Of a stretch of 64,000 nucleotides of DNA, positions 6,703-14,552 are shown one piece after another. A model generated the notes under the pieces. That model was not told where the DNA came from, searched no databases, and worked only from the letters and a program-made list of their open reading frames with translations. Origin of the DNA: an uncultured Bacilli bacterium (lineage in GTDB: Bacteria; Bacillota_I; Bacilli_A; RF39; UBA660); the NCBI GenBank assembly GCA_934101345.1, contig CAKOQV010000001.1:1-64000 (forward strand), given 5' to 3'. Numbering within the stretch: the stretch's first letter is position 1; every line of letters begins with the position of its first letter. Position numbers and translations under genes: made by a program.

Positions 6703-7531
6703 TCAATTACAAAGTAAACCAAAGTTTAGTTTAGCTATTCAAAGTGAGGGTTATAAAAAATTAATCAATAATACATTGGGAGATCCAAAAAGGGCTGCTA
6801 AGTTTATTGCAGCAATAAGCAGTGCAGTAGCTACTAATTCTAGTTTACAGCAATGTGATGCTGGAAGTATTCTTAGTGGAGCATTACTTGGAGAGGCTCT
6901 TAACTTGAGCCCAAGCCCTCAATTAGGTCAGTACTATTTAGTACCATTTAAAGATAAAGCTCAATTTCAATTGGGTTATAAGGGATATATACAACTAGCT
7001 ATTAGAAGTGGTCAATATAAAGACATTGATGTTATAGAAGTAAGAGAAGGGGAATACTTAGGCAGAGATAAAACTACTGGTAAACATCAATTTGAATTTA
7101 TAGAGGATGAGGTTGAAAGAGAAAATAAACCAATAATTGGCTATATGGCTTATTTTGAATACTTAAATGGTTTTTATAAAAATTTATATTGGTCAAAAGA
7201 AAAAATGCAAAAGCATGCACTTGAATATTCACAAGCATATGCAAGTGATATAAAAAAAGGTACTAATTATTCATTTTGGAGTAAAGATTTCGATGGTATG
7301 GCTTTTAAAACTATGCTAAGACAATTAATATCTAAATGGGGAATTATGAGTATAGATATGCAAGAAGCTATAACAAAAGACATGTCAGTTGTAAAAGAAG
7401 ATGGAACTTATGATTATGTTGATAATCAACCTATAGTATCTGTACCTACTGAAGAGGCAATAAATACTGAAACAGCAGAAGCAACTGAAAAGGCTACAGA
7501 AGTAAAACAGGTTAATATAAATGAACTATAA
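6695..7531 (+). CDS. recT: RecT single-strand annealing protein
   Basis: A 278-residue phage recombinase that coats single-stranded DNA and anneals homologous strands. The family core is clear: GDPKRAAKFIAAISSAVATN, LGEALNLSPSPQLGQYYLVP, KDKAQFQLGYKGYIQLAIRS, and FWSKDFDGMAFKTMLRQLI. AAGGAGGGATATATCA precedes the ATG. No RecE or YqaJ exonuclease follows. The next gene is an MBL-fold protein, a common substitute neighbour. Confidence 0.96.
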   Translation: MNNQLQSKPKFSLAIQSEGYKKLINNTLGDPKRAAKFIAAISSAVATNSSLQQCDAGSILSGALLGEALNLSPSPQLGQYYLVPFKDKAQFQLGYKGYIQLAIRSGQYKDIDVIEVREGEYLGRDKTTGKHQFEFIEDEVERENKPIIGYMAYFEYLNGFYKNLYWSKEKMQKHALEYSQAYASDIKKGTNYSFWSKDFDGMAFKTMLRQLISKWGIMSIDMQEAITKDMSVVKEDGTYDYVDNQPIVSVPTEEAINTETAEATEKATEVKQVNINEL

Positions 7532-8174
7532 AATAATTAATAGTGGCTCTGATGAAAATGGAATGATTATAGAAGATACTATTTTAGTTGATTGTGGGGT
7601 CTCATTTAAGAAATTAAATGAATATTACAAGAGATTAGAAATAGTTCTTCTAACTCATATTCATGGAGATCACTTTAATAAGAAAACTATATCAAAATTA
7701 GCAATTGAAAGACCTGCATTGAGATTTGGTTGTTGCGAATGGTTAGTAAAAGATTTAATTGAATGTGGAGTAAATAAGAAAAATATAGATGTCTATGAAA
7801 CAGGTAAAATTTATTCGTATAAAACTTTTAAAGTAATACCTATAAAACTATATCATGATGTACCACAATGTGGCTACAAACTAAAAATAAATGGAAATAA
7901 ATTGATATATGCTACTGATACTAATCGAATAGACCATGTGATTGCTAAAAACTATGATTACTATTTTATTGAAGGTAATTATGAAAATGAGGAAGAATTA
8001 CATCAAAGAGCAGAGAATCAGTATTACGAAAATAGAGTAAAAAATACTCATTTAAGCAAAGTATCTGCGACTGAATGGTTAATGAATAATATGGGAAATA
8101 ATTCTAAATATATGTTTATGCACGAGCATAAGGAAAGGAATAAAAATGAAGTTAGATCAAGAGAAGATAGATAA
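7521..8174 (+). CDS. MBL-fold metallohydrolase
   Basis: A 217-residue metallo-beta-lactamase-fold protein. The metal motif H46-x-H48-x-D50-H51 (LTHIHGDHFN) is intact; further ligand candidates lie in IPIKLYHDVPQCG, YATDTN and the C-terminal MFMHEH. Phage proteins of this kind lie between recT and ssb, and are assumed to act as nucleases or phosphodiesterases in DNA processing. The start overlaps recT by 11 bases. Substrate unknown. Confidence 0.87.
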   Translation: MNYKIINSGSDENGMIIEDTILVDCGVSFKKLNEYYKRLEIVLLTHIHGDHFNKKTISKLAIERPALRFGCCEWLVKDLIECGVNKKNIDVYETGKIYSYKTFKVIPIKLYHDVPQCGYKLKINGNKLIYATDTNRIDHVIAKNYDYYFIEGNYENEEELHQRAENQYYENRVKNTHLSKVSATEWLMNNMGNNSKYMFMHEHKERNKNEVRSREDR

Positions 8175-8313
8175 GATAGAGAAAATAACACTCACTAATT
8201 ATGAATCTGTTGATGATGTTATTCCTATTGCAAATATAGAATGCATCATTGATGATTTACTTTGTGAAATAGAAAGTTTAAAAGAAAAATTGGAGGAAAC
8301 ATACTATGAATAA
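8146..8313 (+). CDS. 55-residue coiled-coil protein between MBL and SSB
   Basis: Too short for standard calling but well supported: AAGGAAAGGAATAAAA lies before the ATG, and it overlaps the MBL gene by 29 bases and ssb by eight, keeping the operon gapless. It is acidic and helical, ending IESLKEKLEETYYE. The ssb Shine-Dalgarno (TTGGAGG) lies in its last codons. Function unknown. Confidence 0.6.
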   Translation: MKLDQEKIDKIEKITLTNYESVDDVIPIANIECIIDDLLCEIESLKEKLEETYYE

Positions 8314-8776
8314 AGCAATATTAATTGGAAGATTAACAAGAGAACCTGAACTTAAAATGACAGAAAATACAAAAAGAGAAGTATGCCAATTTACTATAGC
8401 AGTAAATAGACCATATACAAATGATGATGGTGAGAGAAAGGCAGACTTTATTAATTGTGTAGTATGGGACAAGCTAGCGGAGAATCTTTCTAAATATCAA
8501 AAGAAAGGTAATCAAGTGGCAGTAGAGGGAAGAATTCAAACTAGAAATTATGATGATAAAGATGGTAAAAAGATTTATGTTACTGAAATATTTGTATCAA
8601 ATGTTACTTTCCTTGATAGTAAAGGTAGTAATGATAGCGTAAACAATCTAGAAGAGCCACCAGTAAAATCTGGCTCAATAACTACTGAACAAATTGATAG
8701 TATGCCTACAGCAAACGATCCATTTGCTAGCTTCGGAAACGAAGTACAAATTAATGATTCTGATTTACCATTTTAG
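8306..8776 (+). CDS. ssb: Single-stranded DNA-binding protein
   Basis: A 156-residue SSB. The OB fold covers residues 1-105 (MNKAILIGRLTREPELKMT, FINCVVWDKLAENLSKY, VAVEGRIQTRNYDD), followed by a disordered linker and the acidic tip DSDLPF that recruits replication and repair partners. Its presence beside recT marks a phage replication and recombination cassette. Confidence 0.97.
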   Translation: MNKAILIGRLTREPELKMTENTKREVCQFTIAVNRPYTNDDGERKADFINCVVWDKLAENLSKYQKKGNQVAVEGRIQTRNYDDKDGKKIYVTEIFVSNVTFLDSKGSNDSVNNLEEPPVKSGSITTEQIDSMPTANDPFASFGNEVQINDSDLPF

Positions 8777-8787
8777 GAGAAATGAAA

Positions 8788-9306
8788 ATGAAAAATTATT
8801 GTGATAAATGTGGTAATTGCAGCAGATGTGGGAATTGTTGCTCGGCTATGATACCACTTACTAGAAAAGAAGAAAAACAAATAAGAAATTATATCAAAGA
8901 AAATCAAATTGCACCAGAATTTTTTCAAAATGAAAATAATATAAATTTACAATGTTGTTTTTATGACAGAAAAAAAAAAGAATGCAAAATATATAATGTC
9001 AGGCCGAAAATATGCAGAAGTTTTAAATGCAACAGACCTATATCAGAATTAAATAAAGAAAGAGATGAAAATCATACAAAAGTATATTGGAATAATATTG
9101 TTGATGGTAAAGAAAATAATATAACTGATATGAGATTGCTATTTTATAATGATCCAAGAAGCTTAATATATAACCTTGTTTATGCAATAACCGATGGAAC
9201 AATGAAGATGGATGAAGAACGTTTCACGTTTTTAAAAAGATATTTAAATAGTTGTGGGCAAAAAGGATTAGCAAAATGTATGAAAGGTGATTTTTATGAT
9301 AGATGA
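8788..9306 (+). CDS. YkgJ-family cysteine-cluster protein
   Basis: About 172 residues. A cysteine-rich N-terminus (CDKCGNCSRCGNCCS) and downstream CCFYDRKKKECKIY and RPKICRSFKCNRP give the YkgJ pattern (zinc or iron-sulfur chelating). The biochemical role of the family is unknown. Two ATGs lie six bases apart; AGGAG is eight bases from the second (8788) and two from the first (8782), so the second is preferred. Confidence 0.85.
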   Translation: MKNYCDKCGNCSRCGNCCSAMIPLTRKEEKQIRNYIKENQIAPEFFQNENNINLQCCFYDRKKKECKIYNVRPKICRSFKCNRPISELNKERDENHTKVYWNNIVDGKENNITDMRLLFYNDPRSLIYNLVYAITDGTMKMDEERFTFLKRYLNSCGQKGLAKCMKGDFYDR

Positions 9307-9754
9307 TACTGGAAAGATAGAAAAGTTCTTACCTTTATTATTTAGATTAGATAAAGATACTGTCTACGATGTAAAAATAGATAAGCATAGAGAAAAGAGA
9401 AGCTTAAATGCAAATGCTTATCTTTGGAAATTAGTAACTGAAATAGGAAATGTGCTTAACAAGTCAAAAGAAGAAGTATATCTGCAAATGTTAATAGATT
9501 ATGGTCAATCTGAAATGGTAAGTATATTATCCGAAATAGATGTTAAAGGTTACTTTAAATATTATAAATTGGCTGGAACTAGCATCTTAAATGGTAAAGA
9601 GTTTAACCATTATAAAATTTACAAAGGTAGTAGTGAGTATGACACCAAAGAAATGAGTATTCTTTTAAATGGTGTAGTACAAGAAGCTAAAAATTTAGGA
9701 ATAAAAACTAAAGATGATATTGAATTAGAGAGATTGATTAAGGAGTGGTGTTAA
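9296..9754 (+). CDS. NinB-like recombination-associated protein
   Basis: About 152 residues. The region KIDKHREKRSLNANAYLWKL is characteristic of phage proteins related to NinB/YbcN-type recombination mediators, which follow ssb in many Bacillota phages. AAAGGTG lies six bases before the ATG at 9296; an in-frame GTG at 9287 falls inside that Shine-Dalgarno. The 5' end overlaps the YkgJ gene and the 3' end overlaps the next small ORF. Confidence 0.6.
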   Translation: MIDDTGKIEKFLPLLFRLDKDTVYDVKIDKHREKRSLNANAYLWKLVTEIGNVLNKSKEEVYLQMLIDYGQSEMVSILSEIDVKGYFKYYKLAGTSILNGKEFNHYKIYKGSSEYDTKEMSILLNGVVQEAKNLGIKTKDDIELERLIKEWC

Positions 9755-9900
9755 TGAGAGATTACAGTGTTATTATAAAAAAAGCATTAAAATATTTATC
9801 AATGCTAAAAAATGGCAAACAAATTAAAACTGCTCCTCAACTTTTAGATTTAAAGGAAACGATGGAAAAATTAGAGGAACTATTGTATGAAAAGAAATAG
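9754..9900 (+). CDS. 48-residue early ORF
   Basis: The ATG shares its A with the TAA of the preceding gene, and AAGGAGTGG lies just upstream. Basic helical protein (KKALKYLSMLKNGKQIK). It overlaps the next gene by 14 bases. Function unknown; the coupling on both sides is the evidence that it is real. Confidence 0.55.
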   Translation: MRDYSVIIKKALKYLSMLKNGKQIKTAPQLLDLKETMEKLEELLYEKK

Positions 9901-10408
9901 TCAGTATGCTTTATACAAAGGAGAAAAGCTTGTTGGAATCGGAACAAAAAAAGAATTAGCAGAACTACTAAAAGTAAGAGTTGAAACAATAGCATTTTAT
10001 ACAACACCAACACACAGAAAAAGAAGTAAAAATGGTTATTGTGTAGTGAAAATAGAGGAGGAAAAAATGAAAGGGGAAATATTAGATATTGGAACTGCTC
10101 AAGAGTTAGCAGGAAATAAAAAAGAAATAGAAAGACTAAAAAGAGATAAAAACTTTGCAGAAGAAAGACTAAAAATACTTCAAAGAAAATATGACAAGAT
10201 GGAACAGAGAAATACCTTCCTTGAAAGCAGAAATAAAATATTAGAACTAGTTGAATCATACTTGCCACATAGAATAAATGTAATATCTAAAATGAATGAT
10301 GCTAGATATGATTATGCAATACTAGAGATAAAAAAATTATCGGATGCATTGGATACGGAAAAAGAAAAACTAGAGAATAAAGGGGATGGAGAAGATGAAC
10401 GAGAGTGA
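9887..10408 (+). CDS. Two-part phage protein: small N-terminal module plus coiled coil
   Basis: A 173-residue ORF. Residues 1-58 (YALYKGEKLVGIGTKKELAE, then FYTTPTHRKR) match a small domain usually encoded alone in phages. Residues 62-173 are a long coiled coil (NKKEIERLKRDKNFAEERLK). GAGGAGGAAAAA lies directly before an internal in-frame ATG (10068, MKGEILDIG), so the second part may also be made separately. Either a fusion of two genes or an ORF with two products. Confidence 0.7.
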   Translation: MKRNSQYALYKGEKLVGIGTKKELAELLKVRVETIAFYTTPTHRKRSKNGYCVVKIEEEKMKGEILDIGTAQELAGNKKEIERLKRDKNFAEERLKILQRKYDKMEQRNTFLESRNKILELVESYLPHRINVISKMNDARYDYAILEIKKLSDALDTEKEKLENKGDGEDERE

Positions 10409-10625
10409 GTTCAAATTACAATTCTACTTCAACCTTTATAAAGATAAATCAATGATTAATTCGAGCATGTTTAGAGCAAAGTTTAAGAAATTACATGGTG
10501 ATTTTAAGCATTTGGACAAGCTAGTTGTAGCTATAGAAAACTACCAAATTAAAAAGTATGGTTGTACTTTAGGAAATGGATCTATGGATAAAAATAGTAG
10601 ACCAGAGAGGATTAGAAAATTATGA
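10395..10625 (+). CDS. 76-residue early protein
   Basis: Begins MNESEFKLQFYFNLYKDKSM after GGAGAAG. The helical segments (SMFRAKFKKLHGDFKHLDKL and VAIENYQIKKYG) recall small phage DNA-binding or replication accessory proteins, but I recognise no family. The upstream ATG at 10386 is adjacent to the Shine-Dalgarno, so 10395 is preferred. Overlaps both neighbours. Confidence 0.6.
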   Translation: MNESEFKLQFYFNLYKDKSMINSSMFRAKFKKLHGDFKHLDKLVVAIENYQIKKYGCTLGNGSMDKNSRPERIRKL

Positions 10626-10855
10626 AACCAAATGAATTAACTGAAAAAGAAATAAAAAAATTACAAAAAAAATTTCCAAAAATTAAGAAAAGGATACCAA
10701 AAAAAAGATTAAATAAAGAAGAAATACAATACAGACAAGCACAAAGAAAAGCAAAGTGCGAAAATGTGTGCATATTTCTAATAACTATATTCTTTTTAGG
10801 AATGGCTATGGCAAGCATATTAGTTCTTTACTTGATGTGGACTTATAAGTGGTAA
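10622..10855 (+). CDS. Basic single-TM protein, 77 residues
   Basis: A strongly basic cytosolic N-terminus (KKLQKKFPKIKKRIPKKRL) followed by one transmembrane helix (about 50-71, FLITIFFLGMAMASILVLYL). The start overlaps the previous stop. Unknown role; the charge suggests contact with nucleic acid or acidic phospholipid near the membrane. Confidence 0.6.
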   Translation: MKPNELTEKEIKKLQKKFPKIKKRIPKKRLNKEEIQYRQAQRKAKCENVCIFLITIFFLGMAMASILVLYLMWTYKW

Positions 10856-10864
10856 GGAGGAAGA

Positions 10865-11101
10865 ATGATGCTAAAAATTAAAGATAATGTTGATTTAAAA
10901 GAATTGGAAAAGTATGGATTTAAGAGAAATAGTAATTTTCCTGATGGATGGGCTATGGTTAAAACATATAAAAAAGGTAGATATTATCAAGAAGATATTT
11001 ATGTATGGAATGATAGAAAAATACAAGTAAATGCCATTGAATTAAATGATACTATATACGATTTGATAAAAGCAGATTTAGTAGAGAAAGTAGATGATTA
11101 A
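10865..11101 (+). CDS. 78-residue phage protein
   Basis: AAGGAGGAAGA precedes two adjacent ATGs (10865 and 10868); either may be used. The protein is a compact alpha/beta type: LKELEKYGFKRNSNFPDGW, then IYVWNDRKIQVNAIEL. Similar small proteins are widespread in Bacillota phage early regions. No function known. Confidence 0.68.
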   Translation: MMLKIKDNVDLKELEKYGFKRNSNFPDGWAMVKTYKKGRYYQEDIYVWNDRKIQVNAIELNDTIYDLIKADLVEKVDD

Positions 11102-11200
11102 ATGCTTATATTATATATACCATTAATATTCTGGGGGTTGATTGGTATAGGGGCGATTATAGGATTAATTATGATGATAAAGGGGTGGAAGGATGAATAA
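11102..11200 (+). CDS. 32-residue membrane peptide
   Basis: Starts at the base after the previous TAA and runs through one hydrophobic helix (IPLIFWGLIGIGAIIGLIMM) to GWKDE. Its end overlaps the next start by eight bases and carries that gene's GGGGTGGAAGG Shine-Dalgarno. It has no clear Shine-Dalgarno of its own and would depend on coupling. Could be just a spacer. Confidence 0.4.
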   Translation: MLILYIPLIFWGLIGIGAIIGLIMMIKGWKDE

Positions 11201-11711
11201 TTTATTTTATAGTTTAGAAGATGGAAAATACTATACATATCCTGATGGAGATGAAGCGACAGGAATTCAAATAAGAGAAGTAATAGAGGCTAATGAAAGG
11301 TCTATTAGTAAATTACAGCAAGAAACCGAGAAATTAAAGAAACAATATTGCGAAAGAACTGATTGTGGTGGAAGAATTGGAAATAGTAAAAAGGTCGAAG
11401 AATTACAAAAAGAAAATGAACAACTAAAAGAACAATTATTAGTAACTCAAACAAATGAAGAAACATTTAGACTAGAAATGGAAGATATAACAAAAACACT
11501 AGGACTAGATGAAAACACAATATTTGATGATGTTAAAGTATATGCAAGAAGTTTAAAAGATAATTGGAATGAGTTAAAAGAATGGGTTAATAAACATTAC
11601 GATTATTATATGAACAATGAAGATTATATTGGTGGAAGATTATGTTTTACTGATATAAAAAATAAAATGCAAGAACTAGAACAAGGAAGTGATAGTAATG
11701 TTAAAGATTAA
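11193..11711 (+). CDS. Coiled-coil early protein with W-x2-LKEW module
   Basis: A 172-residue protein. A beta-like N-terminus (YSLEDGKYYTYPDGDEATGI), a long coiled coil (about 33-105), and a C-terminal module NWNELKEWVNKHYDYY ending KMQELEQG. The same C-terminal module recurs in the gene at 14016 (NWDKLKEYI ending HMQKLEEG), so these early genes share a common domain. Function unknown. Confidence 0.72.
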   Translation: MNNLFYSLEDGKYYTYPDGDEATGIQIREVIEANERSISKLQQETEKLKKQYCERTDCGGRIGNSKKVEELQKENEQLKEQLLVTQTNEETFRLEMEDITKTLGLDENTIFDDVKVYARSLKDNWNELKEWVNKHYDYYMNNEDYIGGRLCFTDIKNKMQELEQGSDSNVKD

Positions 11712-11889
11712 AAATAAAAATAATTATGAAACAAAAGTTACTACTATAGAAGGTTATTGTGGTACTGTGTATGAAAAAAATTTAAAACAATTTAGAAAAG
11801 AGTTAAATAAAAAAGGTGGATATATAGATGGAATTGTAACAATAAAATCGATAGTAATATATCGAGAGAAAGTAGAGAGTGATGATTAA
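11698..11889 (+). CDS. 63-residue early protein
   Basis: AAGGAAG lies eight bases before the ATG at 11698; an in-frame GTG at 11689 overlaps it. The sequence looks beta-rich (KVTTIEGYCGTVYE, GIVTIKSIVIYREK). Overlaps the preceding gene by 14 bases and abuts the next. No family recognised. Confidence 0.6.
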   Translation: MLKIKNKNNYETKVTTIEGYCGTVYEKNLKQFRKELNKKGGYIDGIVTIKSIVIYREKVESDD

Positions 11890-12309
11890 ATGAATGATAA
11901 AGAATATACTTACGACATTGATAAATACACGATAGGTGTAGACACAAATGGAGAAGATGGAATTGGTATGACTGTTGCAAAAATAGAAAATGGAAAAATT
12001 AAATTTTTAGGCAATTGTTATGGAGAAAATGCTAGATGTATTGATTTATTAATAGAAGAAAATAAAGAATTAAAGAAACAACTTGAAGAAAAAGAAAATA
12101 TTGCTTGTAATTGGAAAGATAGTTGTTTAGAAAATGCTGGTAAGATGGAAATATTAGAAACTCAACAAAAGGAGTTTATAAATTATTTAGAAGATGAAAT
12201 ACATAGTTGCGAAGCAGTTTCTGATTTACTGTTCAATTCCAACAAAGAGATGAAAGTATATAAAGAAATTTTACAAAAATATAGAGAAATAATAGGAGAT
12301 GATAAATAA
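11890..12309 (+). CDS. Coiled-coil early protein with Asp-rich N-terminus
   Basis: A 139-residue protein. Residues 15-50 (IGVDTNGEDGIGMTVAKIEN) resemble a strand-turn-strand like that of RNase H-fold proteins, but the rest is a coiled coil (LLIEENKELKKQLEEKENI). Cysteines at NCYGENARC are isolated. Starts directly after the previous stop; the stop shares a base with the next ATG. Unknown function. Confidence 0.62.
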   Translation: MNDKEYTYDIDKYTIGVDTNGEDGIGMTVAKIENGKIKFLGNCYGENARCIDLLIEENKELKKQLEEKENIACNWKDSCLENAGKMEILETQQKEFINYLEDEIHSCEAVSDLLFNSNKEMKVYKEILQKYREIIGDDK

Positions 12310-12617
12310 TGATATTTAATCAAGATTTTAAAAATATAGTAATATTTACATATAGAACTATATATCAAGTTGTAAAAGATAAAGAAAATAGAAATATAAC
12401 AAATACATATAATCCTTTGCTTGATTTTATAGAAGAATTTGAAGTGGAAATAAAAGATAACAAATTATATATGTATTGTGAAGATGAATATGAAATAAAA
12501 ATGTGCAACGTAGTATTTTATGATATAAAACATAAATCATTTCAAATAAAAGAAGATACTATTTATCATGAATTATTGAGTATTGTCAGAACTTTTAAAA
12601 AGATATTAAATCAATAG
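12309..12617 (+). CDS. 102-residue early protein
   Basis: Starts on the stop of the previous gene. Beta-rich, acidic (FIEEFEVEIKDNKLYMYCED, VVFYDIKHKSFQIKED). No motif recognised. A 49-bp non-coding gap follows before the next gene, one of few in this operon. Confidence 0.6.
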   Translation: MIFNQDFKNIVIFTYRTIYQVVKDKENRNITNTYNPLLDFIEEFEVEIKDNKLYMYCEDEYEIKMCNVVFYDIKHKSFQIKEDTIYHELLSIVRTFKKILNQ

Positions 12618-12666
12618 TAACAAAAGAACAATTTGAAAATATGGAATATAGAATAGGAGAATAAGT

Positions 12667-12864
12667 ATGAAAATAATAAATAATTCTAGTTTAAATTATT
12701 CAACTATTGGCTTAATTATAGATAATATAATATCTAATACTCAAGGAACAACTCATTATGTAGGACAAATAGAATGGACTATATTAGAAATTAATACTCA
12801 TAAAATAACAATAACAATAAGGTATTTAAAAAGTTATGTAGAATGGAGATTTGATGAAAAATGA
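12667..12864 (+). CDS. 65-residue early protein
   Basis: TAGGAGAATAAGT precedes the ATG. Sequence with short strands (TTHYVGQIEWTILEINTHKI, TITIRYLKSYVEWRF), suggesting a small beta-barrel. Unknown. Its stop overlaps the next start by four bases. Confidence 0.58.
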   Translation: MKIINNSSLNYSTIGLIIDNIISNTQGTTHYVGQIEWTILEINTHKITITIRYLKSYVEWRFDEK

Positions 12865-13187
12865 AAATAACAATGTATGAGTTATTAGGATTGGTTAAAG
12901 ATGGAAAAGCTCCTAAAGAAATAAAATATAAAAATTTTGTTTATGGTTGGATACAAAAATATAAAACATATACAAGATATGATATTACCGGCAAAGACCT
13001 ATATATAACTACAACTAATTTAAACGATGAAGTAGAAATAATAGAAGAAGATAAGAAGATTATAAGATTAGAATTTGAAGAAGGTAATATTGAAGATAAA
13101 CTTTTTTTGGCAAGATATATTACGCACAATAGAGCAAAAATCAATGAATTAATTGATGAAGTTAATAAATTAAAAGGAGAAAAGTAA
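12861..13187 (+). CDS. 108-residue early protein, DUF-like MYELLGLVKDGKAP family
   Basis: The N-terminal KITMYELLGLVKDGKAPK motif is familiar from many Bacillota phage hypotheticals. A beta middle follows (YDITGKDLYITTTNLNDEV) and the C-terminus is a short coiled coil (KINELIDEVNKLKGEK). Coupled to both neighbours by overlapping start and stop codons. No known function. Confidence 0.7.
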   Translation: MKITMYELLGLVKDGKAPKEIKYKNFVYGWIQKYKTYTRYDITGKDLYITTTNLNDEVEIIEEDKKIIRLEFEEGNIEDKLFLARYITHNRAKINELIDEVNKLKGEK

Positions 13188-13468
13188 TGGAATTATGGAT
13201 TAGAAGTCAAGATAAAAGTAGTATTGTTAAAGTTGATAATTTATATGTCAGTGTTGGAAATTATATTTGTTATTATGTAGAAAAAGGTAAAGAAGTTCCT
13301 GGAACTTATTATAGACCAAGTGGAGAACTAGGAAGATATGAAACAAAAGAAAGAGCATTAGAAGTATTAACTGAAATACAAAATATGTTATATGCGGGAT
13401 TAAAAGCAACTAACAATAATCAATTAGCAGGTACAACAAGTATTGTATATCAAATGCCAGAAAAATAG
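13187..13468 (+). CDS. 93-residue early protein
   Basis: AAAAGGAGAAAAGT at the end of the previous gene serves as Shine-Dalgarno. Begins MELWIRSQDKSSIVKVDNLY, with a further GRYETKERALEVLTEIQNML helix. This pattern is common in phage proteins of about 70-95 residues with no known function. Confidence 0.68.
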   Translation: MELWIRSQDKSSIVKVDNLYVSVGNYICYYVEKGKEVPGTYYRPSGELGRYETKERALEVLTEIQNMLYAGLKATNNNQLAGTTSIVYQMPEK

Positions 13469-13478
13469 GAGGAATAAT

Positions 13479-13820
13479 ATGCGAAAAAAGCAAGAGTTTG
13501 AAGAAAATAATATAATTAATTTTGACGAAGGTTGTTGGGGGATGAATATTAGTTTTTTAGATGATGGAAATACAAACTGGAAGAAACAAACTAGAATTTC
13601 AGGGCATTATCCATATAGAAGTAAAATTAAAAAGGGAACTTTGTTAATTAAAAAATGTAGTTTAGGTTATTTATACTTAAGAGTTAAAAAGGTTGAATAT
13701 TGTAGAGACCCCGATGATATGTTTTTTGCAAATGTTATATATATTCGCAACGATAAAATGTTATCAAAAGAAGAACATAAATATTTAGAAGATAATAATT
13801 TATACAATTATTGTAATTAA
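13479..13820 (+). CDS. 113-residue early protein
   Basis: TAGGAGGAATAAT precedes the ATG at 13479; the frame extends upstream but without an RBS. The protein has a WGMNISFLDDG segment and a beta-rich middle (GTLLIKKCSLGYLYLRVKKV). Possibly an ASCH- or SH3-like small fold; not certain. Unknown function. Confidence 0.62.
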   Translation: MRKKQEFEENNIINFDEGCWGMNISFLDDGNTNWKKQTRISGHYPYRSKIKKGTLLIKKCSLGYLYLRVKKVEYCRDPDDMFFANVIYIRNDKMLSKEEHKYLEDNNLYNYCN

Positions 13821-13842
13821 AATGTGAAAATTAGGAGGAATT

Positions 13843-14016
13843 ATGAAAGATATAAATATAAACTATGAAGGACTATCTTTTGAAGAAAAGATTACATTAA
13901 AAATAAATTATTTATTAAGTTTACCAGCAAGTGAAGCAGTAAAGAGTGCCTTACTTAACTTGAAGTGGGTACTTGAAATGTATCAGGAGGAAAAGGTGAA
14001 AGGAAGAAGTAGATAA
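13843..14016 (+). CDS. 57-residue early protein
   Basis: TTAGGAGGAATT precedes the ATG. A helical protein (LSFEEKITLKINYLLSLPAS, SALLNLKWVLEMYQEE). It is below the usual length cutoff but has a perfect Shine-Dalgarno and its stop shares a base with the next ATG. No family recognised. Confidence 0.65.
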   Translation: MKDININYEGLSFEEKITLKINYLLSLPASEAVKSALLNLKWVLEMYQEEKVKGRSR

Positions 14017-14381
14017 TGACTGCTAGAGAAAAAGAAGCATTAATAGAAAATGCAATAAAAGAGTCAAATACAATATCTGAAGAATACAAACAAGAATTAC
14101 TAAAATACTACCAAAAAAAGAAATTATATATGAAGAATGGTGTATTTTCCTTAGAGGGTGATAAGAAAACATATGAAGATATGATCTTTGAATTACAAGA
14201 CGAAAATCAAACTTTAAAAGATAACTGGGATAAATTAAAAGAATATATAAGAAAAACTAAACTAAATGAATTTGAAAAGTCATATGGTAAAAGATATGGT
14301 AAAACATTTACACAAGCAGAAGTAATAGTATGCAATATAATTATAAACCATATGCAAAAATTAGAAGAAGGTGAGAAGTAA
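14016..14381 (+). CDS. Coiled-coil early protein, paralogous module
   Basis: A 121-residue helical protein. The C-terminal part (NWDKLKEYIRKTKLNEFEKS, ending HMQKLEEG) is the same module as in the gene at 11193. AAGGTGAAAGGAAG upstream. Start and stop overlap both neighbours. Unknown role; the shared domain suggests a recurring protein-interaction unit in this phage. Confidence 0.66.
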   Translation: MTAREKEALIENAIKESNTISEEYKQELLKYYQKKKLYMKNGVFSLEGDKKTYEDMIFELQDENQTLKDNWDKLKEYIRKTKLNEFEKSYGKRYGKTFTQAEVIVCNIIINHMQKLEEGEK

Positions 14382-14551
14382 TGGAAGAATTAATTATATT
14401 AAGTATATTTACTATGTCAGTTTTAGTGTATGAATTAATTAAAACAAAAAAAGAAAATAAAATTCTTTATAATAATTATCAAACAGCACTAAATATATTA
14501 GCAGAAACAGATCCTGAATTAAAAGCATATTTAGAAAGAGAAGGTAAGTAG
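14381..14551 (+). CDS. 56-residue signal-anchor protein
   Basis: One N-terminal transmembrane helix (residues 4-20, LIILSIFTMSVLVYELI) followed by a charged helix. The A of its ATG is the last base of the previous TAA. It precedes the LemA-like gene by one base, so these membrane genes form a block. Unknown function. Confidence 0.6.
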   Translation: MEELIILSIFTMSVLVYELIKTKKENKILYNNYQTALNILAETDPELKAYLEREGK

Positions 14552-14552
14552 A

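Noticed and set aside
9837..10268. Minus-strand 143-residue ORF
   Set aside because: A shadow of the coiled-coil gene at 9887; very rich in Phe and Leu from reading the complement of Lys/Glu codons, and without a Shine-Dalgarno.
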